Source: Actinomycetota bacterium (GTDB taxonomy: Bacteria; Actinomycetota; Thermoleophilia; Gaiellales; Gaiellaceae). Taken from it: a stretch of DNA of 35,218 nucleotides. The translations under genes were made by a program, and so were the position numbers. Position 1 is the first letter of the stretch. The number at the start of each line of letters is the position of its first letter. This document shows positions 17,487-26,321 of the stretch, one piece after another. The DNA lies in assembly GCA_020029625.1 (NCBI GenBank), contig JAIBJP010000002.1:1-35218 (forward strand). Reading direction: 5' to 3'. The notes below the pieces were generated by a model. The model saw only the letters and a list, made by a program, of their open reading frames with translations, was not told the origin of the DNA and made no database searches.

Positions 17487-19102
17487 AGCGCGTCGTACAC
17501 GGCCTCGCCCTCGACGAGAGTCAGGAGGACGCGGGCGTCGCCGACCGGTCCGGCGCCTGGATCGAAGAGATCACGATCGAGCACGACGAGGTCGGCGAGC
17601 TTGCCGGGCTCGATCGAGCCGGTTTTCTCTTCCAGGAAGTTCACGTAGGCCGAGCCCCGCGTGAAGGCTGCGACGGCGGTTTCCAAGTCGAGGGCTTCCT
17701 CGGGCAGCATCGGCTCGGTGTCGCGGTTCGGATGCTCGACGCGCGTGACGGCGACCTCGACGATCTCGAGCGGATTCGGAGTCGAGACCGTCCAGTCGCT
17801 GCCGAACGCGAGTCGCGCCCCCGCGCGGTGGAGACTGCCAAACGGGTAGTGGTAGCGCGCCCGCTCCTCCCCGATGAACGGAAGCGTCAGATCGGTCACG
17901 TAGCGGCTGGCGGCAGCCCAGTAGGGCTGCGCGTTCGCAACGACTCCGAGCTCGGCGAAGCGGGGCTGGTCGTCGGGATGGACGAGCTGGATGTGAGCCA
18001 GGTGGTGACGGGCATCGCGGCGCCCGTTCGCCTGCTGCGCCGATTCGATCGCGTCGAGCGACTCGCGCACGGCGCGATCGCCGATCGTGTGCAGGTGGAC
18101 TTGAAAACCGTGGCCGTCGAGGAGAGTGACGATGGACGAGAGCTCTTCCGGCTCGTGCATGCCGATGCCGCGGTTGTCAGTGCCGAAATAGGGCTCAAGA
18201 AGCGCTCCGGTGAAGTTCTCGAGCACCCCGTCCTGGAAGATCTTCGCTCCGCGGATGCGCAGGCGCCCGACGCTCCCCTGCTCCCGCATGGCGAGCAGCT
18301 CGTCGATCTGCTCCTCCCCTCGAGTACGGTCCCAGAGAAGGTTCCCCTCCGACCGCATCGTCAGCTCGCCTCGTTCGGCAAGCGTCCGGTAGGCGCTCAG
18401 GGTGTGCGAGAGGACAGTCGCGTCCTGCCAAGCGGTGATTCCGAGCGCGTGCAGCTGCGTCTGCGCGTTCAAGATCGCCTGCTCCCATTCGGCCGCGGTC
18501 GTTGCGGGCACGAGCTCGTCCACAGCGCGCATCGCTCCTTCGTGAAGCGTTCCGGACGGCTCCCCACCGGCGCCTCGCTCGATCCGTCCGTCAGGCGGAT
18601 CCGGGGTCGACGAGTCGATGCCCGCGAGCTCGAGCGCCCTGCTGTTGACCCAGGCGCCGTGGCTGTCCCGGTTCGTGACGAACACCGGCCGGTCGGGGAC
18701 GACCGCGTCGAGGCTCTCCTTGTCCGGGGTTCCACCCGGGAAAGAGTCCATCGACCAGCCGCTGCCCGCGATCCATTCCCGCTCCGAATGCTCGGCCGCG
18801 TAGCGGGCGATCGTGTCGAGGCACTCCGTCGCGGTCTTGGCGTCGTGCAGGTTGCACTCGATCGCCAGGAGGCCTCCGTGCGGCGGATGCAGGTGGGCGT
18901 CCTGGAAGCCCGGGAGAACCGTGCGGCCCTCGAGCTCGACGACGCGCGTCGCCGTCCCCGCCATGCTCGCGAGGTCTGATGCCGAGCCAACGGCCGTAAT
19001 GCGGCCGCCCCTGACCGCGACCGCTTCGGCGGTTCCGCCCGACACCATGTGCACGGCGCCGCCTGTGAGGAGGAGATCGGCCGGGTTAGGGTCCATCGGC
19101 AT
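17483..19102 (-). CDS. Metal-dependent amidohydrolase, YtcJ-like
   Basis: ADLLLTGGAVHMVSG, VLPGFQDAHLHPPHGG, VHLHTIGDRAVRESLDAIE, LAFGSDWTVSTPNPL. Start 19102 or 19096. Confidence 0.9.
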   Translation of the reverse strand: MPMDPNPADLLLTGGAVHMVSGGTAEAVAVRGGRITAVGSASDLASMAGTATRVVELEGRTVLPGFQDAHLHPPHGGLLAIECNLHDAKTATECLDTIARYAAEHSEREWIAGSGWSMDSFPGGTPDKESLDAVVPDRPVFVTNRDSHGAWVNSRALELAGIDSSTPDPPDGRIERGAGGEPSGTLHEGAMRAVDELVPATTAAEWEQAILNAQTQLHALGITAWQDATVLSHTLSAYRTLAERGELTMRSEGNLLWDRTRGEEQIDELLAMREQGSVGRLRIRGAKIFQDGVLENFTGALLEPYFGTDNRGIGMHEPEELSSIVTLLDGHGFQVHLHTIGDRAVRESLDAIESAQQANGRRDARHHLAHIQLVHPDDQPRFAELGVVANAQPYWAAASRYVTDLTLPFIGEERARYHYPFGSLHRAGARLAFGSDWTVSTPNPLEIVEVAVTRVEHPNRDTEPMLPEEALDLETAVAAFTRGSAYVNFLEEKTGSIEPGKLADLVVLDRDLFDPGAGPVGDARVLLTLVEGEAVYDAL

Positions 19103-20327
19103 GACGATCTTCTCATCCCGGGAGGCGCGGAAGGCCGTCGAGCATGCGTTGCCCGAGACGATTTCCTTCCTACAGGAGCTCGTCAGAGTGCCAAGCCTGC
19201 TCGGCAACGAGGAGCCGGCGCAAGCGCTCGTCGAGCAACGCCTGCGGGACCTCGGCTTCGACGTCCGCTCGCTCGTGCCCGACGAGGCCGAGCTTGCGGA
19301 GAACCCTAACTCGGGGATCCCGCTCCTTTCCTACGAGGCGCGCCGGTGCCTTGTCGGCACGCTGGGACGCGGTAGCGGAAAGTCGCTCCTCCTGAACGGG
19401 CACGTCGACGTCGTCAGCGAGGAGCCCGCCGATCGCTGGACGAAGCCGCCCTATGGGGCCGCAATCGAGGACGGGCGCCTGTACGGCCGGGGAGCCTGCG
19501 ACATGAAGGGCGGGATCGCGGCGATGCTCCTCGCCGTCGAGGCCGCGCTGAGCGCCGGCGAGCTCCCGGGCCCGCTCGTCTACCAGAGCGTGATCGAGGA
19601 GGAGTGCGGCGGCAACGGCGCGCTCGCCGCGTGCCTCGCCGGGCCGCTCGCCGACGGAGTCGTGATCGGGGAGCCGACCAACGGATCCATGGACCTGGTC
19701 GCTCCCGGCGTCATCTGGGCCCGGATCACCCTCGAAGGCAGCTCGCGACACGCCTCGCACGCCGACGAGGGCTCGAATCCGATCGAGACCGCCTTCGCCG
19801 TCACCGCGGCTCTGCACGGGCTCGAAGCCTCCCTGAACGAGAAGCCGGAGCCGGAGTTCGCCGGTGTGGAGCGCCCCTACTTGCTCAACGTCGGCGCGCT
19901 GCACTCAGGGGACTGGCCGTCGATGACGCCGGGAAGAGCCGAGCTCGACGTGCGTCTCGGTTTCCCGATCCGGATGGATCCGGGCGAGGCGCAGTCGCTC
20001 CTCGCCGCAGCCGTCGGGCGCGCCGAGGGCAGCGCGAAAGTCGAGTTCCGCGGCTTTCGTGCACGTGGCTATGCCTTCGAATCCGACACGCCGCTCGTCC
20101 GGCTCCTCGCGGACTGTCACGAGGAGGTGCGGGGAAGCGCGCTCGTGGCAGAGCCCGCCCGCGCGACCACCGACCTGCGCTTCTTCGAGCCCGGACAGGC
20201 CGTTTGCTACGGGCCGACCGGCGAAGGGCTCCACGGCGTCGACGAGTGGGTCGATCTCGAGTCGATCGCCGAGACGGCCGCCGTCCTCGCGCTCCTCATC
20301 CGGCGCTGGGGCGACGGGCACCTATAG
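19101..20327 (+). CDS. M20 family metallopeptidase/deacylase (ArgE/DapE-like)
   Basis: LLLNGHVDVVSEEPADRWTKPPYGAAIEDGRLYGRGACDMKGG and IEEECGGNGA. Confidence 0.92.
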   Translation: MTIFSSREARKAVEHALPETISFLQELVRVPSLLGNEEPAQALVEQRLRDLGFDVRSLVPDEAELAENPNSGIPLLSYEARRCLVGTLGRGSGKSLLLNGHVDVVSEEPADRWTKPPYGAAIEDGRLYGRGACDMKGGIAAMLLAVEAALSAGELPGPLVYQSVIEEECGGNGALAACLAGPLADGVVIGEPTNGSMDLVAPGVIWARITLEGSSRHASHADEGSNPIETAFAVTAALHGLEASLNEKPEPEFAGVERPYLLNVGALHSGDWPSMTPGRAELDVRLGFPIRMDPGEAQSLLAAAVGRAEGSAKVEFRGFRARGYAFESDTPLVRLLADCHEEVRGSALVAEPARATTDLRFFEPGQAVCYGPTGEGLHGVDEWVDLESIAETAAVLALLIRRWGDGHL

Positions 20328-21071
20328 GCGTCCGGCCTCGATGATCCGCTGGAGGAACTGCTGAGTTCGCTCGTTCGTGGGCGCGGAGAAGATCTCCGCG
20401 GGCGGCCCTTCCTCGAGGATGACGCCGTCGTGGAGGAAGCAGACGCGGTTCGCGATGTCGCGCGCGAAGCTCATCTCGTGCGTGGCGATGAGCATCGTCA
20501 TGCCGGAGGTGGCCAGGCCGCGGATCACGTCCAGGACCTCCGCGACCAGCTCGGGGTCGAGGGCGCTCGTCACCTCGTCCAGGAGCATCAGCTCCGGGCG
20601 CATGGCGAGCGCCCGCACGATCGCGACCCGTTGCTGCTGTCCCCCGGAGAGCCGGTCCGGGTACTCGCTCCGTTTGTCGGCGAGCCCGAAGCGGGCGAGG
20701 AGGTCGGCGGCTTCCTGATCGGCCTGCGCCTGTGGCGTCTTCAGCACCTTCGTCAGCCCGAGCGTGATGTTCTTGAGCACGCTCATGTGCGGGAAGAGGT
20801 TGAAGGCCTGGAAGACGATCCCGATCCGGCGCCGCACGTGGTCGACGTCGACACCCGGTGCGGTGATCTCCTCGCCGAGGAACTCGATCCGCCCGGCCTG
20901 GATCGGCTCGAGCAGGTTGACGCAGCGCAGGAGGGTGGACTTGCCAGAGCCCGACGCGCCGATCAGGCACACGACCTCGCTGGGCTCGAGCGTCAGGCTG
21001 ATGCCCTTCAGCACCTCGACGTCGAAGGACTTCTGCAGGCCTTCGATCGCGAGGACGGTCTCGGCGCTCAC
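20322..21071 (-). CDS. Polar amino acid ABC transporter ATP-binding protein (GlnQ/HisP type)
   Basis: [71 protein letters not shown] 21071 overlaps permease stop. Confidence 0.94.
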   Translation of the reverse strand: MSAETVLAIEGLQKSFDVEVLKGISLTLEPSEVVCLIGASGSGKSTLLRCVNLLEPIQAGRIEFLGEEITAPGVDVDHVRRRIGIVFQAFNLFPHMSVLKNITLGLTKVLKTPQAQADQEAADLLARFGLADKRSEYPDRLSGGQQQRVAIVRALAMRPELMLLDEVTSALDPELVAEVLDVIRGLATSGMTMLIATHEMSFARDIANRVCFLHDGVILEEGPPAEIFSAPTNERTQQFLQRIIEAGRL

Positions 21072-21883
21072 CGGGCTGCTCCGAGCGCGAGTTGCCGGCG
21101 CCGGTCGCGGATGACGAGCCAATCCGTCAGGCGCGCAAGCGGAATCGTCAGCAGGACGAAGAGGATCGCGGTCACGAGATATGGCGTGTAGTTGAAATTG
21201 CTCGCCACCTCGATCTGCGACTGACGGAAGGCCTCGACGGGGCCGAGGAGAGCGACGAGGGCGGTGTCCTTCTGGAGCCCGATGAAGTCGTTCAGGAGGG
21301 GCGGCACGACTCGGCGCACGGCCTGCGGGACGATCACGTAGCGCAGGGTCTTCGCCTGCGAGAGCCCAAGTGACCGAGCAGCTGCCTCCTGGCTCGGATG
21401 CACGGACTCGATCCCGGCGCGGTAGACCTCGGAGACGTACGCCGAGTAGACGAGCACGAGAGCGACCACGCCCCAGAAGAGCTCGTCGCGCGGGATGCCG
21501 GAGATCTGCAGAGCCGGCGCTCCGAACCCCAGGAGGTAGATGACGAGGATCGTCGGCACTCCCCGGAAGAAGTCCGTGTAGACGATCGCGAGCGCCCGCA
21601 AGGGAAAGAAGACCGGCCCCGGGAGGCTGCGCAGGATCGCGATGAAGAGCGCGAAGACGAGGATGAACACCTCGGCGATGAGGAAGATCCGTACGTTGAG
21701 GAGGAACGCCTTCGGGATCACCCGCAGGGACTCGCGGAAGAACTCCCCGTTGAAGAACTGGCGCTGCACCTCGGGCCAACCCGGAGAGTTGGACACCACG
21801 AGCACTACGACGAGCGCGAAGACGACCGTGCTCGCGAGCGCGATCAGGGTGCTTCGCGACCCGGAGGCGCCGTGAGTGCGCAA
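21068..21883 (-). CDS. Polar amino acid ABC transporter permease
   Basis: LPGPVFFPLRALAIVYTDFFRGVPTILVIYLLGFG, YRAGIESVHPSQEAAARSLGLSQAKTLRYVIVPQAVRRVVPPLLNDFI. TTG start. Confidence 0.92.
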   Translation of the reverse strand: MRTHGASGSRSTLIALASTVVFALVVVLVVSNSPGWPEVQRQFFNGEFFRESLRVIPKAFLLNVRIFLIAEVFILVFALFIAILRSLPGPVFFPLRALAIVYTDFFRGVPTILVIYLLGFGAPALQISGIPRDELFWGVVALVLVYSAYVSEVYRAGIESVHPSQEAAARSLGLSQAKTLRYVIVPQAVRRVVPPLLNDFIGLQKDTALVALLGPVEAFRQSQIEVASNFNYTPYLVTAILFVLLTIPLARLTDWLVIRDRRRQLALGAAR

Positions 21884-21890
21884 CCGGGTC

Positions 21891-22781
21891 TTACTCGAGC
21901 ACTGGCGGCGCCGAGCCCTCGATCCACTTCTGCGCGGCCTCGTCGAGGGTGCCCGCTTCGCGGAGGTTCGCGATCGCCTGGTTGACGCAATCGCGGAGCG
22001 GGTTCCCCTCCTCGAAGACGAGGCCGAAGTACTCCTGCCCCTCCGCCGGAAGGCGCCCGACCGCCGTCGCGTTCGGCACCTGGACGGCCGTGACGTAGAG
22101 AGAGGTGGGGTAGTCGACCACGATGCCGTCGATGTTCCCGTTCTTGAGGGCGCGGATGGCGTCGTTGTTCGTGCTGTAGACGTTCGGGTCCTTACTCGGC
22201 TGGATGGTGGCGACGATCGCGTCGTAGCTCGTCGTCCCCAGCTGGGCCCCCAGCTTCGCGTCCTTCAGGTCCCCGAGCGAAGTTGCCTTGGCGAACTTGG
22301 AGGACTTCAGCGTCACGACCGCCTGCTCGACGTCGTAGTACGAGTCGCTGAAATCGAGGGCCTGATCGCGCTCCGGGCTGTAGGAGACCTGGTTGATGTC
22401 GAAGTCGAAGTCCTTCGGGCCCGGCTTGAACACGTTGTCGAAGGGAACGACGACCCATTTGACCTCGTCGTCGGAGAAGCCCAACTCGTTGGCCACCGCG
22501 TAGGCGACCGCGCCTTCGTAGCCCTGCTTCGTCGGCTCGGTGGTCGGATCCCACGGGGCACCTTCGGCGTCCTGGAACCAGGGCGGGAAGGCAGGATTGT
22601 CCGTTGCGATCGTGAGCTGCCCGGAAGTCTTGAGGATCAGCTGGTCCTTGGCGCATGGATCGGGCGCGGCCGCCGTCTCCGTGCCCGCCGCTGTCGGCGT
22701 GGCCTCCTCGTCGGCTCCGCACGCGGCTGCCGCGAGTGCGAAGACGGCGAGAACGAGGGTCAGGACGAGCTGTTTCCGCAT
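21891..22781 (-). CDS. Polar amino acid ABC transporter substrate-binding lipoprotein
   Basis: Signal peptide with lipobox MRKQLVLTLVLAVFALAAAAC; SBP_bac_3-like body; SD GAAGGAGAC before ATG 22781. Confidence 0.92.
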   Translation of the reverse strand: MRKQLVLTLVLAVFALAAAACGADEEATPTAAGTETAAAPDPCAKDQLILKTSGQLTIATDNPAFPPWFQDAEGAPWDPTTEPTKQGYEGAVAYAVANELGFSDDEVKWVVVPFDNVFKPGPKDFDFDINQVSYSPERDQALDFSDSYYDVEQAVVTLKSSKFAKATSLGDLKDAKLGAQLGTTSYDAIVATIQPSKDPNVYSTNNDAIRALKNGNIDGIVVDYPTSLYVTAVQVPNATAVGRLPAEGQEYFGLVFEEGNPLRDCVNQAIANLREAGTLDEAAQKWIEGSAPPVLE

Positions 22782-22822
22782 CGGGGTCTCCTTCGGCCGG
22801 GTCGCCGAATCTACCAGGAGGA

Positions 22823-22863
22823 GCGCTTAACGCGCGCTTAACCGCACGCAACCCGCCCTTAAG
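22823..22863. repeat. Four phased GCGCTTAAC-like direct repeats (22823, 22834, 22844, 22855)
   Basis: GCGCTTAAC (22823-22831), GCGCTTAAC (22834-22842), GCACGCAAC (22844-22852), GCCCTTAAG (22855-22863); offsets 11, 10, 11 bp. Confidence 0.7.
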
Positions 22864-22874
22864 CACCGCGGCGC

Positions 22875-22880
22875 TATAAC
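22875..22880 (+). promoter_or_regulatory. -10 box TATAAC for leaderless htrA-like gene
   Basis: TATAAC ends 7 nt before GTG 22888; no SD. Confidence 0.6.
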
Positions 22881-22887
22881 CGTTGGC

Positions 22888-24051
22888 GTGGAGGTAGGCG
22901 CCACGCGCATCGGTGCGTTGCTCGTCGCCGGCGTACTCGGGGGCGGCGTCGCCGTCGGCATCGACCAGGCCGTCGGGGACGAAGGCGGCACGACAGTCAT
23001 CCGCGAGATCACCGCCGGCACTGCCCAGTCGACCGCGTTTCGCAATTCGAATGGCAGGACGATCTCCGACATCTACGCCGGCGCCAAGGGCGGCGTCATC
23101 CAGGTTCTAGCGACGTCTGTTGTCTCGGACAACCCCTTCTTCGGCTCCCAGCCGTCGCGGGCGCTCGGCTCCGGCTTCGTCATCGACAAGGCCGGACACG
23201 TCGTCACGAACTACCACGTCATCGAGGGCGCCTCCAAGGTCGAGGTGAGGTTCTCCGGCAACGACGAGATGCCGGCGACGGTCATCGGCCGGGACCCGTC
23301 CACGGACATCGCCGTCCTGCGGATCAAGCGTGCCCAGGGGCGCGCGCTGACGCCGCTCGAGCTCGGGAACTCGGACGTCGTCCAGGTGGGTGACGCGGTC
23401 GTCGCGATCGGGAACCCCTTCGGGCTCGAGCGGACGGTGACCGCGGGAATCGTCAGCGCGCTTCAGCGAGAGATCACCGCTCCCAACGGCTTTGCCATCG
23501 ACCGCGTCATCCAGACCGACGCCGCGATCAACCACGGCAACTCCGGCGGCCCGCTCCTGAACGCCGACGGCAGAGTGATCGGCGTCAACTCGCAGATCGA
23601 GACCGAATCGGGCGGGAACGTCGGCATCGGTTTCGCAGTCCCGATCAACACCGTGAAGGACGTCGTCTCGCAGCTTCTGGAAAACGGCAAGGTCGACCAC
23701 GCGTACATCGGCGTGGAGATGGCGACGATCACGGCCGAGCTGGCGTCGAACGTGCGCCTGCCGGTCGACCAAGGCGTCCTCATCCAGCGCGTGCGGACGG
23801 ACAGCCCGGCGGCCCAGGCCGGACTGCGCGGCGGCACGACGCAGGTGGTCGTCGACGGCGAGAGCTACCTCGTCGGCGGCGACGTGATCACGAAGGCGGA
23901 CGGCCAGCGGATCGAATCCGCGGAGCAGCTGCGGAGCGTAGTCACTTCGAAGCAGCCGGGCGACGAGATCGCCCTGGAGATCCATCGCCAGAACGAGACG
24001 AAGGAAGTGACCGTCAAGCTTGGGCGCCAACCGAACACCCCAGTCGGATGA
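22888..24051 (+). CDS. htrA: HtrA/DegP-type serine protease with C-terminal PDZ domain, membrane-anchored
   Basis: His ([10 protein letters not shown]), Asp (STDIAVLRI), Ser ([11 protein letters not shown]) triad; PDZ region [11 protein letters not shown]...[13 protein letters not shown]-terminal hydrophobic anchor. Confidence 0.93.
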   Translation: MEVGATRIGALLVAGVLGGGVAVGIDQAVGDEGGTTVIREITAGTAQSTAFRNSNGRTISDIYAGAKGGVIQVLATSVVSDNPFFGSQPSRALGSGFVIDKAGHVVTNYHVIEGASKVEVRFSGNDEMPATVIGRDPSTDIAVLRIKRAQGRALTPLELGNSDVVQVGDAVVAIGNPFGLERTVTAGIVSALQREITAPNGFAIDRVIQTDAAINHGNSGGPLLNADGRVIGVNSQIETESGGNVGIGFAVPINTVKDVVSQLLENGKVDHAYIGVEMATITAELASNVRLPVDQGVLIQRVRTDSPAAQAGLRGGTTQVVVDGESYLVGGDVITKADGQRIESAEQLRSVVTSKQPGDEIALEIHRQNETKEVTVKLGRQPNTPVG

Positions 24052-24062
24052 GAGGCGTCCAT

Positions 24063-24123
24063 GGCCCCTTCCCCCAGGGGCCCGCTTCCGGCAGCCGAAC
24101 AAGCCAGCTTGGTTGACCGGAAG
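24063..24123 (+). ncRNA. Candidate structured RNA / 3'UTR element
   Basis: Hairpin GGCCCCT-TCCCCC-AGGGGCC (24063-24082) and nested stem CTTCCGG...CCGGAAG (24085-24091/24117-24123), directly upstream of a strong terminator. Confidence 0.35.
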
Positions 24124-24127
24124 TAAG

Positions 24128-24174
24128 CGGTCGGAGGCCCGCCCGCCTGCCCGGGCCTCCGACCGACTTCTTTA
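24128..24174 (+). terminator. Intrinsic terminator
   Basis: Perfect 14-bp stem CGGTCGGAGGCCCG / CGGGCCTCCGACCG, 10-nt loop, then ACTTCTTT. Confidence 0.8.
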
Positions 24175-24198
24175 GAAGGCTCAGCCTAGAGTGGCGCG

Positions 24199-25230
24199 GT
24201 GATTCCGCACGCCTTCGGGCAGAGCGAGCCGTGGTCGGTGGGGATCGAGGAGGAGCTCTTCGTGCTCGAGGCGGGCTCCCTGTCGCCCGCGCCGTTTCCT
24301 CCCGCGGAGCTTGACGGCGTTCGGCTCAAGCACGAGCTCTTCGCTTCGGTCGTCGAGCTCAATACCGCTGTGTGCGGCTCGGTCGCGGACGCGACGCGCG
24401 AGCTCGCTGGGCTCCGCACCGTCGCGAAAGAGCTGGCGGCCGACGCCGGACTGGTCCTGGCCGCTGGCGGGACGTGGCCGACGGCGTTTCCCGAGGAGCA
24501 GGCGATCACGGAGGACGAGGGCTTCCGCCGCTTCGTCGAGTACGCCGGGCCCTCGGCCCGGCGCCAGTACTGCTCCGGGTTGCACGTCCACGTCGGGGTG
24601 GCGAGCCCTGAGGCCTGCATGGGGGCTCTCGAGGCGGTGCTTCCGTGGCTGCCGCTCGTGCTCGCCGTCTCGGTGAACTCGCCGTACGTGGCCGGACGGG
24701 AGACCGGGCTCGCCTCCGCCCGGGCTGAGATTCTCTCCCTGCTGCCGCGCAGCGGGGCGCCGCCCGTCTTCGACTCCTACGCAGGGTGGGAGGCATTCGC
24801 GGAGCGGCTCCTCGCCCTCGGCCTCGCCGACGAGTACACGCGTATCTGGTGGGACGTCCGCCCTCACCCCCGCTTCGGGACGCTGGAGGTGCGGATGCCG
24901 GATCAGCCCACGCGCCTGGAGAACACGGCGGCTCTGGCTGGGCTCGTGCACGCGCTCGTTCGTTCGTCGGAGGCCGGCCCGGCCGCTGATCGTGGCGCCT
25001 ACGCCGAGAACCGCTGGGCTGCTTTCCGCTTCGGTCGCGAGGCGCGTCTCATCCACCCCGACGGGACGCGACTCGTCGCAGTGCCCGAGCTGCTCGACGA
25101 GCTCGCCGGGCGCGTCGGCGCCGCCGCCGTCGATCCCGTGCGGGAGCTCGACCAGGCGGGCGAGCAGCTACAGGTCGGGCGCGCCGAAGGTCTTGAATCG
25201 CTGTGCCGGCAGCTCGTCGCGCTTACGTAA
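24199..25230 (+). CDS. Carboxylate-amine ligase, glutamate-cysteine ligase GCS2/YbdK family
   Basis: WSVGIEEELFVLEAGS, CSGLHVHVGV, IWWDVRPHPRFGTLEVRMPDQPT. Confidence 0.9.
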   Translation: MIPHAFGQSEPWSVGIEEELFVLEAGSLSPAPFPPAELDGVRLKHELFASVVELNTAVCGSVADATRELAGLRTVAKELAADAGLVLAAGGTWPTAFPEEQAITEDEGFRRFVEYAGPSARRQYCSGLHVHVGVASPEACMGALEAVLPWLPLVLAVSVNSPYVAGRETGLASARAEILSLLPRSGAPPVFDSYAGWEAFAERLLALGLADEYTRIWWDVRPHPRFGTLEVRMPDQPTRLENTAALAGLVHALVRSSEAGPAADRGAYAENRWAAFRFGREARLIHPDGTRLVAVPELLDELAGRVGAAAVDPVRELDQAGEQLQVGRAEGLESLCRQLVALT

Positions 25231-25240
25231 CATCAGGAGC

Positions 25241-25453
25241 ATGGCGGTTCGTTCAGAGACGATTCGGGTCAGCGGCGTGCGCTGCGAACGGTGCGTCATG
25301 CGCCTCGGCGGCGCCCTGCAGAAGCTCGAGGGGATCGAGTCGGCGAACGCGAATCTCCTGGGAGAGGTCACGCTCGCCTGGGACGAGGAGCGTCTGCCGC
25401 GGGAGGAGATCGTCGCCGCGCTCGCGCGCGCAGGCTTCCAGACCGCTCCTTAG
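25241..25453 (+). CDS. Heavy-metal-associated (HMA) domain protein
   Basis: 70-aa ORF IRVSGVRCERCVMRLGGALQKLEGIESANANLLGEVTLAWDEE with CxxC; AGGAGC upstream of ATG. Confidence 0.82.
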   Translation: MAVRSETIRVSGVRCERCVMRLGGALQKLEGIESANANLLGEVTLAWDEERLPREEIVAALARAGFQTAP

Positions 25454-25454
25454 C

Positions 25455-25481
25455 GGGAATGAAGCGGGTGGCGGTGCCGTT
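25455..25481 (+). promoter_or_regulatory. SigR/SigH-type ECF promoter GGGAAT-N18-GTT upstream of the sigma gene
   Basis: GGGAAT 25455-25460, 18-nt spacer, GTT 25479-25481, just after the HMA stop and about 11-20 nt before candidate GTG starts. Confidence 0.72.
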
Positions 25482-25491
25482 GTGAGGTACG

Positions 25492-26091
25492 GTGCGGGCC
25501 GTGAGCGAGAGCAGCACGCCCGAGGCCGAGGCACGGCGCATCGCCGAGGAATCGCGCGACCGCGCTCGTTTCGAGGAGGAGGTTCTGGAATTGGCGGATC
25601 AGGTCTACCGGGTGGCCCGGCGGCTCGTCTCGACACGCGAGGAAGCCGAGGACCTGGTACAGGAGACCTACGCCCGGGCGTTCCGCAGCTGGCGCTCCTA
25701 CACCCCGGGAACGAACCTGCGCGCGTGGATCTTTCGCATCCTCACGAACCTCAACATTGATCGCGGTAGGCGCGAGCAGCGGGCGCCGGCGACGCAGCCG
25801 ATCGAGGAAGGCGACTACTTCCTCTACAACCGCCTCGAGGCCGATTCGGGGGCAGAAGACGAGGAGCGGATCGTCGAGCGCCTCTCCCAGGACGGGATCG
25901 TGGACGCGCTCTCCGCGGTGCCTCACGATTTCCGCGACGTGATCGTGCTCGTCGACATCGGCGACTTCACGTATCAGGACGCGGCCCAGATCCTCGACAT
26001 CCCGATCGGAACCGTGATGTCGCGACTCCACCGCGGCAGGCGTATCCTCAAGCAGCAGCTGGCGGAAGCGGCCGTCGGGGAGGAGGCGTGA
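25492..26091 (+). CDS. sigR: ECF sigma factor, SigR/SigH-like
   Basis: Region 2 AEDLVQETYARAFRSWRSYTPGTNLRAWIFRILTNLNIDRGR; region 4 FTYQDAAQILDIPIGTVMSRLHRGRRIL. GTG 25501 is an alternative start. Confidence 0.9.
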   Translation: MRAVSESSTPEAEARRIAEESRDRARFEEEVLELADQVYRVARRLVSTREEAEDLVQETYARAFRSWRSYTPGTNLRAWIFRILTNLNIDRGRREQRAPATQPIEEGDYFLYNRLEADSGAEDEERIVERLSQDGIVDALSAVPHDFRDVIVLVDIGDFTYQDAAQILDIPIGTVMSRLHRGRRILKQQLAEAAVGEEA

Positions 26092-26321
26092 TGTTCGATC
26101 CCTGCGCGAGGTGCGAAGAGGTTCTCCAGCCCTTCCTCGACCGGGAGCTCTCGGACGCCGAGCACGAGCAGGCGGAGGCGCATCTCGACCAGTGCGCGTA
26201 CTGCAGAAGGCGCTATCGGTTCGAGGAGAAGCTGCGCATGTACGTTCGGCAGGCGTGCGCCGAGCAGATGCCGCCCGCTCTCAAGGCCAAGCTGGCGGCG
26301 CTCAGAACGCCCCTCTACTAG
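26091..26321 (+). CDS. rsrA: RsrA-like zinc-binding anti-sigma factor
   Basis: CARCEEVLQPFLDRELSDAEHEQAEAHLDQCAYCRRRYRFEEKL: HxxxCxxC ZAS motif plus upstream Cys; follows the sigma gene (GTGATG junction). Confidence 0.87.
   Translation: MFDPCARCEEVLQPFLDRELSDAEHEQAEAHLDQCAYCRRRYRFEEKLRMYVRQACAEQMPPALKAKLAALRTPLY

Noticed and set aside
17174-18979. 601-aa plus-strand ORF
   Set aside because: Antisense to the YtcJ-like amidohydrolase with clear motifs; no recognisable domains.
24199-25230. Calling the GCS2-family protein GshA or EgtA
   Set aside because: The family includes YbdK-type ligases of other function; sequence alone does not settle substrate.
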